From Spyradocola sp050942925 (GTDB taxonomy: Bacteria > Bacillota > Clostridia > Christensenellales > UBA1750): a stretch of 12,113 bases of DNA. Position numbers and translations under genes: made by a program. The stretch spans positions 1 through 12,113 of the forward strand of contig JBMNOF010000058.1 in the NCBI GenBank assembly GCA_050942925.1. Reading direction: 5' to 3'. The notes beneath the pieces were generated by a model. The model had not been told where the DNA came from and ran no database searches. It was given only the letters and a program-made list of their open reading frames with translations. Below are positions 1 through 9,443 of this stretch, one piece after another; within the stretch, counting starts at the first letter, position 1; each line of letters begins with the position of its first letter.

Positions 1-1252
1 TCATGTTCTGGTAGCGCAGGCCGCTGTATTCCACCGCGGACAGGACCTCAAAGGAGTACTTTCCGCTTGCGGAGTACTTGAGCACCCAGGTCGGCGCATA
101 GGTCACGCTGTCGATGCTCGTCTCGCCCGAGTCGAAGTTCTTGGTCAGGGTGACGCTCAGGATGTACCCGGCGTCCTTTCCGCCCGAGCGGGTCGGGCCG
201 ACGAAATTGCCCAGGCCGTAGGCCACCAGGGTTCGGTTCCCCTCCTGGCCCTGGACATAGGTCAGCGTCTGCGGCAGGTTGGCATGGGTGCCCAGCACCA
301 CGTCCACGCCGCGGTCGGCAAAGACCTGCGCCCAGTTCTTCTGGGAATCGGTCAGCGCGCTCTCGTCGCCGTCCCAGTGCACGCAGACCACGACGAAGTC
401 CACGCCGGTGGCGTCGCCCTCGATCTGCTTCATGTCGTTGTCAAAGGTGGTCTCGTCCAGGTATTTGACGGTATCGGCCGCGCCGTCCGGCGTTTCCAGC
501 GTGGACTCCGTATAGCTGAGCACGGCGATGCGCAGGTCGTCCTTTTCCAGGATCAGGGGCGCGATGTAGTCCGAACCGCTGCTGTAGACGCCCACGCCCT
601 GCAGACCGGCGTCCTTGACGGCCTTCACGGTCTCCTGCGCGCCGGCGATGTCGCGGTCGAGCGCGTGCGGGCCCGCCAGGTTCAGCACGTCCATGCCCGC
701 GTCGGAAAGGGCGGTCAGGAGCGCCGCGGGCGCGGTCACGGCGTCGTAGTTCGCGCTGCCAACCGTCGCCGAAAGGGTGCCGATGGTGAAGTCTTGCCAG
801 GAGGTGTAGGCCTGGATGCGGCTAAAGAAGTTCTCGAAGTCGTAGCCGCCGGCCTCGTTGCTCGCCGCCTGCAGCTCCTGCGCGTGCAGGAGGATTTCGC
901 CCACGGCGCCCAGGGTCACGGACTGCGTGCCGGAGCCGCGCTGCGGGGTTTCGGAAGGCGAGGCGGAGGGTTCGGCCGAGGCGTCGGCATCCGGGCTCTG
1001 GGAGGGCTCCGACGACGGCGTCGCCGCAGGGGTGGCGGAGGGCGTCGGGGTTGGCGAGTTGGGCGGCGCGGAGTTCTCCAGACGGGAGTTGTCCCCGCTG
1101 TTCAGCCAACCGGGCAAGGCGCGCACCAGCAGGGTGACGCTGGTGGCCAGGAGCGCGACGCAGAGCGCGGTGAGCAGGATGTTCCGCCAGTTCGGTCTTC
1201 TTTTGTGCGGCTTATTTCGCGTATAAAGCACAGGCACACGCCCTTTCTGCAT
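1..1252 (-). CDS. CapA-family (PGA_cap) membrane-anchored protein, C-terminus cut by window edge
   Basis: Reading the minus strand from an ATG at 1252 gives 417 residues that run off the window start without a stop. Residues about 24-43 form one hydrophobic segment after a basic N-terminus, so this is probably a signal anchor. Residues about 52-110 are a Pro/Ser/Thr-rich linker, and the CapA-like domain begins near residue 112. Family landmarks are the GEILLH strand (residues 118-123), the LAGPHALD segment (His196), VHW (His292), GTH (His323) and GLGNF (346-350). The family belongs to the calcineurin-like phosphoesterase fold and is named for capsule and poly-gamma-glutamate proteins; the substrate here is unknown. 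Usual GD and NNH motifs are altered (Glu119 for Asp; Gly-Pro before His196). The start is ambiguous: the predicted transcription start is only a few bases before this ATG, and a GTG at 1231 (codon 8) has a better ribosome site. It lies downstream of the solute-binding gene but has its own promoter. Confidence 0.88.
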   Translation of the reverse strand, partial: MQKGRVPVLYTRNKPHKRRPNWRNILLTALCVALLATSVTLLVRALPGWLNSGDNSRLENSAPPNSPTPTPSATPAATPSSEPSQSPDADASAEPSASPSETPQRGSGTQSVTLGAVGEILLHAQELQAASNEAGGYDFENFFSRIQAYTSWQDFTIGTLSATVGSANYDAVTAPAALLTALSDAGMDVLNLAGPHALDRDIAGAQETVKAVKDAGLQGVGVYSSGSDYIAPLILEKDDLRIAVLSYTESTLETPDGAADTVKYLDETTFDNDMKQIEGDATGVDFVVVCVHWDGDESALTDSQKNWAQVFADRGVDVVLGTHANLPQTLTYVQGQEGNRTLVAYGLGNFVGPTRSGGKDAGYILSVTLTKNFDSGETSIDSVTYAPTWVLKYSASGKYSFEVLSAVEYSGLRYQNM

Positions 1253-1264
1253 TCTTTTTTGGAT

Positions 1265-1293
1265 AGTATACCACAGATTTCTCTTCTGTTCAA
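1265..1293 (-). promoter_or_regulatory. Promoter for the CapA-family gene
   Basis: On the minus strand, TTGAAC (1293-1288) and TATACT (1270-1265) are separated by 17 bases. TGG directly precedes the -10 box, giving an extended -10. Transcription should start near 1258, leaving only about six bases before the ATG at 1252. The message is therefore either nearly leaderless or starts translation at the GTG at 1231, which lies nine bases after AGAAAGGG (about 1248-1241). Confidence 0.65.
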
Positions 1294-1326
1294 TCGGCTG
1301 CGGAGAAAGCACAACCTTCCGCATAG

Positions 1327-1373
1327 AAAAACGACGAAATCGGGCCGGCAGTTGCTCGAAATTCGTCGTTTTT
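1327..1373 (-). terminator. Intrinsic terminator after the solute-binding protein gene
   Basis: The segments at 1327-1338 and 1362-1373 are perfect inverted repeats of 12 bases, core AACGACGAA, with a 23-base loop. On the minus strand the stem ends in a run of five T about 27-75 bases after the stop of the solute-binding gene. The plus strand also ends in seven T, so the element could work in both directions, but no plus-strand gene leads into it. Confidence 0.75.
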
Positions 1374-1399
1374 TTGCGGCTCCTCGCCCCTGCGCGGCG

Positions 1400-2713
1400 C
1401 TATCTGGCCTCGCTGGCGCGGATGGCGTCCCGCACGATGTTCTCGTAATTCGTCTCAAAATCGTCTGCGGTCATGTCGCTGGTCAGGTAGGAGACGAAGA
1501 GCTGGGATTTCTGCGTTTGGGAATCGCCCAGAGCGTAGTCGGGCCGGATGGTGTGCTTCCCGGCGAGCTGGAAGAACTCGTTGAACGCGCAGAGCATCTC
1601 GTCCTCGTATTCCACGTTCTGCACGGCCATGACCGAGAGCGTTTCCTTCGCCCAGGAGGCGCACGTCGCCGGGTCCGTCAGGCCCCGCAGGAGCTGCACG
1701 GCCTGTTCGGGATACGCCGTGCCGGAATAGACCGCAAAGCCGTCCTGGTAGCTCGCGCCGGAGAAGAGCAGCTCGTCGCAGGACTCCGGACCGGGGAACA
1801 GAAAGCAGCCCATGTCAAACTCCAGGTAGTCGTCCTGGCTGCGCAGATCGTAGAGGTCGTTCGTGTTGCAAAGGAGCATGGGCGCCTGGCCGGACAGGAA
1901 GGTATCCAGCGCCGTCTCCTCGTCTACGGAGAGGGGGCTGGGGCCAAAGTACCCCCGCAGGACCCAGTCCTTGACGCGCTGGGCGCCTACGGCCAGCTCT
2001 CCCTGCCAGTCCGTGCGGCGGCCGCGGAGGCGGTCCGGGTCGTCGAGGTTGCCGGCCTCCAGGGAGACGTAGTTCGTCACGATGCCGCGCAGGGCCTCCA
2101 GCTGGAAGCCGTCGGGCTTTCCGGCCGCGGACAGGGGAACGTAGCCCTCGTTGAGCGCCAGCTGCATCAGCGCCGTCATCTCCTCCTGGGAGGAGGGAGC
2201 GCGCCAGCCGTTGCGCGCGAAGAGGTTTTTATTGTAGATCACCACGACGCCGCTGCTGCGGAAGGGGATGCCGTAGATCCCGCCGTCCACGCTGTAGGCC
2301 TCCAGGGCGCCGGGCTGAAAGGTGGACTGCCAGGTCTCGTCCATGTAGGGGGTCAGGTCCAGGACCAGGCCCTGGCTATGGGCGCTGCCCAGCTCGTCCG
2401 CGTACTGAAAGAAGACGTCATACATGTTTCCGGAGGCGGCGGCGGACTGCACCTCGCGGCTGACCGAGTTCCAATCCACGGTGTTGATCTCCACGCGCAG
2501 GCCCTCGTTTTTCTCCTCCACGGCGCGGACGATCTTTTCCATCTCCTCCTCGTGCTCCTCCCAGATGTGCAGGAAGCGGATGGTGACCTGGCCCTCCTGC
2601 TCGCTGGGGTGACTGGGCGAACCCTGCATCTGCGCAGGTTCCGTACAGCCCACGGTTGACAACAAAATTGCCGCGCAAATTGCGCCAAGCAAACAACACT
2701 TTCGTCTTTTCAT
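1400..2713 (-). CDS. Extracellular solute-binding lipoprotein of a sugar-type ABC importer
   Basis: The 437-residue product has a type II signal peptide: a basic start (MKRRK), a hydrophobic core and the lipobox STVGC with Cys23 as the lipid-modified residue. It should sit on the outer face of the membrane. The mature part reads as a family 1 (MalE-like) binding protein: an opening FLHIWEEHEEE strand, the SGNMYDVFFQYADEL segment, DGGIYGIPFRSSGVVVIYNKNLF, then a helical half ending near the C-terminus. Length is typical of the family. The ligand cannot be told from sequence; oligosaccharides are usual for this group. The start is the ATG at 2713, preceded by GAAAGG about ten bases upstream. 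No permease or ATPase gene lies beside it in the window, so it is either an orphan or serves permeases encoded elsewhere. It has its own promoter and terminator and is therefore probably a single-gene transcript. Confidence 0.9.
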   Translation of the reverse strand: MKRRKCCLLGAICAAILLSTVGCTEPAQMQGSPSHPSEQEGQVTIRFLHIWEEHEEEMEKIVRAVEEKNEGLRVEINTVDWNSVSREVQSAAASGNMYDVFFQYADELGSAHSQGLVLDLTPYMDETWQSTFQPGALEAYSVDGGIYGIPFRSSGVVVIYNKNLFARNGWRAPSSQEEMTALMQLALNEGYVPLSAAGKPDGFQLEALRGIVTNYVSLEAGNLDDPDRLRGRRTDWQGELAVGAQRVKDWVLRGYFGPSPLSVDEETALDTFLSGQAPMLLCNTNDLYDLRSQDDYLEFDMGCFLFPGPESCDELLFSGASYQDGFAVYSGTAYPEQAVQLLRGLTDPATCASWAKETLSVMAVQNVEYEDEMLCAFNEFFQLAGKHTIRPDYALGDSQTQKSQLFVSYLTSDMTADDFETNYENIVRDAIRASEAR

Positions 2714-2751
2714 CCTGAGAACGCCTTTCGCTTCATCCGTATTCCGGGTTT

Positions 2752-2780
2752 ATTTTACGATTGGAACTGGGATCTGTCAA
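2752..2780 (-). promoter_or_regulatory. Promoter for the solute-binding protein gene
   Basis: On the minus strand a perfect TTGACA (2780-2775) and a TAAAAT (2757-2752) are separated by 17 bases. The predicted start near 2745 leaves an untranslated leader of about 32 bases. The same two hexamers with the same spacing recur before the ABC exporter operon at 7554-7582. Confidence 0.8.
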
Positions 2781-2844
2781 CGCTGCTTTGGTGAAATTCC
2801 ATTCCGTCCAGATTCAGTTTTTGTAAAATCTCGTTGCGCAGCGT

Positions 2845-2854
2845 TTTCCGGAAA
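2845..2854. promoter_or_regulatory. Candidate operator: perfect palindrome TTTCCGGAAA
   Basis: A perfect 10-base palindrome sits seven bases upstream of the -35 element of the MFS gene, within the divergent gap. A second near-palindrome, CGTTGCGCAGCG, lies just upstream at 2832-2843. The position fits a regulator site for the rightward promoter, but no regulator gene is in the window and short palindromes arise by chance. Confidence 0.25.
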
Positions 2855-2860
2855 TCGCCC

Positions 2861-2889
2861 TTGTATTGCCAAAGGGGGGATGGTATGAT
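2861..2889 (+). promoter_or_regulatory. Promoter for the MFS permease gene at 2927
   Basis: TTGTAT (2861-2866), a 17-base spacer and TATGAT (2884-2889) are preceded by TGG at 2881-2883, giving an extended -10 that compensates for the weak -35. The predicted start near 2896 leaves a leader of about 30 bases containing AAGGACGGG before the ATG at 2927. Confidence 0.6.
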
Positions 2890-2926
2890 AAATGAAGAAA
2901 AATAGAAAACAAGGACGGGTGGACCA

Positions 2927-4150
2927 ATGAACGCACGAAAATTTCTCCTGAAGCACCGCGGGCTGTTCCTTGTGGGCGCGGTTTTTGCCCTGATCTACAT
3001 GGGCAACGGCTCCTACAGCCCCTACATCCAACTCTACTACAAGGAGGCCGGCCTGACCACCAGCCAGATCGGCATCATCACGGCCATCGGCCCGTTCGCC
3101 TCCCTGCTCTTTCAAACGGCCTGGGGCCGCTTGGCCGACCGCACGAACCGCAAGTTCGTGCTGCTGCTGACGCTCGTGCTTTCCGCGGCGTGCGCGCTAC
3201 TGTACCTGCTAGGCGCCTCCTATGGCTATATTCTTTTGGTGGCGGTGCTCTACGTGCTGTTCAACATGTCGGTTCTGCCCATGTCGGACGCCATGGCGCT
3301 GGAGTTCTGCACGGAAAGGCGCTATCGCTTCTCCCCCATCCGCCTGTGCGGAACGATCGGCTACGCGCTGATGCCGATCCTGCTGGGGACGCTCTTTTCC
3401 GTGGACCTTCGGCGCATTTTCTATGCCTATGTGATCTTCACCTGCGCCGCGGCCTTGGCGACCCTGTTCTTTCCCCGCTCCAACGAGCAGCGCCTGCGCG
3501 CCGCCTCCAAGGGCCCGGCGCGCAAGAAGGTTCCGCTCCGGCCGCTGCTGCGCGACCCGCTGGTGATCTTTCTGCTGGTGGCCAACTTCGTGATCTCGGT
3601 GGGGATCTGCGCCTACACCTACCTTCCCCTGTACGCCTCGGAGCTCGGGTACGACAACAACGCCTGCGGCCTGCTCAACGCCTTTGCGGCCCTGGCGGAA
3701 ATCCCCTCGCTGCTGCTGATCGACCGGGTCATGAAGCGGGTGCGCGGCACGGCCATCATCGCGGCGTCCTCCTTTTTCTGCGCGCTGCGGCTGTTCCTGA
3801 CCTACATCAGCGGGTTCTTCGGCGCGGGCGCCTTTGCGATGCTGACGCTGGCGCAGCTCCTGCAATCGGTCAGCTATATGACGAACTACTACTGCTCGGC
3901 CAACCTCATCCACGAGCGCTTCCCGGAGGAGCTCAAGTCCACGGCGCAGACGCTGCTGGCCATGGTCACGGCGGGGTTTTCGCGGATCTTTGGCAGCATC
4001 GTGGGCGGATACCTGTCCGAAAGCTCGGTCCTCGGGCTGCAGAACACCTTCCTGTTCTTTTCCCTATTTCTGTTGGCGGGGTCGTTTGTCGTGCTGCTGG
4101 CCTACCGGCGCGTAGAGCGCCCGGCGACGCACGCAAGCGCCAAGCTGTGA
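2927..4150 (+). CDS. MFS transporter of the LacY/MFS_1-like type
   Basis: The 407-residue protein is hydrophobic throughout and consistent with 12 membrane helices in two halves joined by a basic cytoplasmic loop (about residues 184-210, rich in Arg and Lys). The loop between helices 2 and 3 has the major-facilitator signature GRLADRTNRK at 67-76. A segment SPIRLCGTIGY (about 136-146) matches the R-L-x-G-S/T-I-G-Y motif typical of LacY-like and nucleoside/phenylpropionate-permease-like members. It should carry a small solute by proton coupling across the cytoplasmic membrane. Substrate and direction of transport cannot be assigned. The ATG at 2927 has AAGGA about 11 bases upstream. It is transcribed divergently from the solute-binding gene. 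I see no terminator between it and carB, so some read-through into carB is possible. Confidence 0.85.
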   Translation: MNARKFLLKHRGLFLVGAVFALIYMGNGSYSPYIQLYYKEAGLTTSQIGIITAIGPFASLLFQTAWGRLADRTNRKFVLLLTLVLSAACALLYLLGASYGYILLVAVLYVLFNMSVLPMSDAMALEFCTERRYRFSPIRLCGTIGYALMPILLGTLFSVDLRRIFYAYVIFTCAAALATLFFPRSNEQRLRAASKGPARKKVPLRPLLRDPLVIFLLVANFVISVGICAYTYLPLYASELGYDNNACGLLNAFAALAEIPSLLLIDRVMKRVRGTAIIAASSFFCALRLFLTYISGFFGAGAFAMLTLAQLLQSVSYMTNYYCSANLIHERFPEELKSTAQTLLAMVTAGFSRIFGSIVGGYLSESSVLGLQNTFLFFSLFLLAGSFVVLLAYRRVERPATHASAKL

Positions 4151-4204
4151 ATCTGTAAAAATCTATGGAAATTGCAAAATATGCTCCTTTTCCTGCAAAA
4201 AGTA

Positions 4205-4213
4205 TGGTATACT
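4205..4213 (+). promoter_or_regulatory. Extended -10 promoter for carB
   Basis: TGG-TATACT forms an extended -10, identical over nine bases to that of the CapA-family gene. No convincing -35 lies 16-18 bases upstream. The predicted start near 4220 gives a leader of about 46 bases and excludes the in-frame TTG at 4218 as the real start codon. Confidence 0.55.
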
Positions 4214-4265
4214 GATTTTGTCTGCATCCTGCAATTCAACGAATGCAAAAAGGGGAAGATCGAAC

Positions 4266-7481
<3,216 letters not shown>

Positions 7482-7497
7482 TCCCCCCAATGCATGC

Positions 7498-7530
7498 AAA
7501 CGGGTTCCGCCTTCGGGCGGAGCCCGTTTT
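7498..7530 (+). terminator. Strong intrinsic terminator after carB
   Basis: A 14-base-pair stem (7498-7511 with 7516-7529, including one G-T pair) is closed by a TTCG tetraloop and followed by TTTT. It begins 17 bases after the carB stop codon and isolates carB from the ABC operon. Confidence 0.92.
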
Positions 7531-7553
7531 ATTACTTTTCTGTTACAATTTAG

Positions 7554-7582
7554 TTGACAAAATGCGCAGTCTCCGATAAAAT
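7554..7582 (+). promoter_or_regulatory. Promoter of the ABC exporter operon
   Basis: A perfect TTGACA (7554-7559) is followed after 17 bases by TAAAAT (7577-7582). Transcription should start near 7589, about 37 bases before the first ABC start codon. This is the strongest-looking plus-strand promoter in the window. Confidence 0.82.
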
Positions 7583-7625
7583 GAGGTTGTGTCCGCAAAA
7601 AAATGGAAATCGATATGGAGGAGCT

Positions 7626-9443
7626 ATGAAGACACAACAGAACGGAAAGATGAGCCGTGCCGGGCTGATCTTTCTCTTCCTGCGGGGAAGCAAGCGCTAC
7701 TATCTGTTTGCGATGCTGGCCTCCCTGTTCGTTACGCTGATGGAAATGATCACGCCGCAGATCATCAAGCTGACGGTGGACAGCGTCATCGGCTCGGAGC
7801 CCTTGAGCGTTCCCTTCTTTCTGGAGGCGCTCGTTCGCGCAGTGGGCGGCGTAGAGGTTCTAAAGGGGAACCTGCTTTGGATTGCGGCGGCTGTGGTGCT
7901 CGTTGCGGCGCTGACGGCGGTATTCCGCTTTTTGAACCTCTTGGAGACGTCCCGTGCGTCGGAGACGTTCGTGTGCCGCATCCGCAACCTGCTCTTTGCG
8001 CACATTCAGCGCCTGCCCTTTGCCTGGCACATGAAGAACCAGACGGGCGACATCATCCAGCGGTGCACGTCGGACGTGGACACGGTTCGCAACTTTGTGA
8101 CGGACCAGTTCATGAACGTGGTGCGCATCAGCATCCTGCTGATCCTGTCGCTGACGTTCATGATCTCGATGAACCTGCGCCTTTCCATCGTGGCGATGGT
8201 GTCGATTCCGCTGATCTTCACCTATTCCATGATCTTCCAGCGCAAGATCAGCGCGCGGTTCACCGAGTGCGACGAGAGCGAGGGCGTGCTCTCCACCATC
8301 GCGCAGGAGAACCTCACGGGCGTGCGCGTGGTGCGCGCCTTTGGGCGCGAAGCCTACGAGCGCGACCGCTTTGAGAAGCAGAACAACGTCTACACCAACC
8401 TTTGGATGAAGCTGTGCAAGATCCTGGCGCTCTTCTGGGGCACGGGCGACTTTGTGTCGCTGGTGCAGGTGATGCTCATCATCGTGCTGGGCTCCCTGTT
8501 CTGCGTCCAGGGGCAGATGACGGCGGGCGAATTCATCGCCTTTATTTCCTACAACTCGATGCTGACCTGGCCCGTGCGCCAACTCGGCCGCGTGATTGCG
8601 GACATGTCCAAGGCCAGCGTCTCCATTGACCGCATCAACTACATCATGTCCTCGCCCGAGGAGCACGACCGCCCCGGCGCGCTCGAGCCGGACCTGCGGC
8701 AGGACATCGTGTTCGACCACGTGACCTTTGCCTACGACGACAACCCGCCGGTGCTCAAGGACGTGTCCTTCACCATCCCCGCGGGCTCGACGTTTGCGAT
8801 TCTCGGCTCGACCTCGTCGGGCAAGTCCACGCTCATGTACCTGCTCAACCGCCTTTACGAGGTCAAGGAGGGCTGCGGCACGGTCTCCATCGGCGGGGTG
8901 GACGTGCGCAACATCCGCGCGGACTACCTGCGCCGGGGCGTGGGCATCTGCCTGCAGGAGCCGTTCCTCTTCAGCCGGACGATCCGGGAAAACATCGGCA
9001 TCACGACGCACGACCTGGACATGGGCGAGATCCGTCGCGCGGCCTCCATCGCCTGCGTGGACGAGGCCATCACCGAGTTCAGCCGCGGGTACGACACGGT
9101 CGTGGGCGAGCGCGGCGTGACGCTCTCCGGCGGACAGAAGCAGCGCACGGCCATCGCGCGGATGCTGACGCAGCGCGCGCCGATCATGGTCTTTGACGAC
9201 TCGCTCTCGGCCGTGGACGCGGAGACGGACCTGAAGATCCGCACGCAGCTCAAGACGCACCTGGGCGACTCGACCGTGATCCTGATCTCGCACCGCGTCA
9301 CGACGCTCATGGGCGCGGACTGCATCCTGGTCTTGGACAAGGGCCGCGTTCAGCAGATGGGCACGCACGAGGAGCTCATGGCCCAGGACGGCATCTACCG
9401 CCATATCTTCAACATGCAGATGAGCAGTGAGGTAACCGCATGA
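7626..9443 (+). CDS. ABC exporter half-transporter, degenerate-site partner (LmrC/BmrC-like)
   Basis: The 605-residue protein has six predicted membrane helices (roughly 25-46, 83-105, 165-183, 186-204, 267-294, 300-318) followed by an ATPase domain. ATPase motifs are Walker A GSTSSGKS (394-401, Lys400), Q-loop Gln444, a perfect signature LSGGQ (500-504), Walker B VFDD (Asp524) and H-loop His556. The catalytic Glu after Walker B is Asp525, the hallmark of the subunit forming the inactive site in heterodimeric exporters such as LmrCD, BmrCD and TM287/288. Substrates of that group are lipophilic drugs or lipids; the substrate here is not known. The ATG at 7626 is preceded by GGAGGAG; an in-frame upstream TTG at 7554 lies inside the promoter and is excluded. 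Its stop overlaps the start of the next gene (ATGA), implying translational coupling and complex formation. Confidence 0.92.
   Translation: MKTQQNGKMSRAGLIFLFLRGSKRYYLFAMLASLFVTLMEMITPQIIKLTVDSVIGSEPLSVPFFLEALVRAVGGVEVLKGNLLWIAAAVVLVAALTAVFRFLNLLETSRASETFVCRIRNLLFAHIQRLPFAWHMKNQTGDIIQRCTSDVDTVRNFVTDQFMNVVRISILLILSLTFMISMNLRLSIVAMVSIPLIFTYSMIFQRKISARFTECDESEGVLSTIAQENLTGVRVVRAFGREAYERDRFEKQNNVYTNLWMKLCKILALFWGTGDFVSLVQVMLIIVLGSLFCVQGQMTAGEFIAFISYNSMLTWPVRQLGRVIADMSKASVSIDRINYIMSSPEEHDRPGALEPDLRQDIVFDHVTFAYDDNPPVLKDVSFTIPAGSTFAILGSTSSGKSTLMYLLNRLYEVKEGCGTVSIGGVDVRNIRADYLRRGVGICLQEPFLFSRTIRENIGITTHDLDMGEIRRAASIACVDEAITEFSRGYDTVVGERGVTLSGGQKQRTAIARMLTQRAPIMVFDDSLSAVDAETDLKIRTQLKTHLGDSTVILISHRVTTLMGADCILVLDKGRVQQMGTHEELMAQDGIYRHIFNMQMSSEVTA

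Noticed and set aside
284..2659. A 791-residue open frame on the plus strand across the CapA and solute-binding genes
   Set aside because: It is antisense to two well-supported genes, crosses their terminator and promoter, and reads as low-complexity Arg/Gly/Val/His-rich sequence, as expected for a shadow frame in GC-rich DNA.
4172..4198. Possible terminator after the MFS permease (TTGCA ... TGCAA)
   Set aside because: The stem is only five base pairs and is followed by A residues rather than a T run.
4218..4265. Upstream TTG start extending CarB by 16 residues
   Set aside because: It falls at the predicted transcription start and has no ribosome site, while the ATG at 4266 has AAGGGG and matches the usual CarB N-terminus.
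7542..7560. Direct repeat GTTACAA / GTTGACAA overlapping the ABC promoter -35
   Set aside because: It is short and imperfect, and the second copy is largely the -35 itself, so it does not support an operator call.
7554..7625. Upstream TTG start extending the first ABC protein by 24 residues
   Set aside because: The codon is part of the -35 hexamer of the operon promoter, so the message would not contain it; the ATG at 7626 has GGAGGAG.
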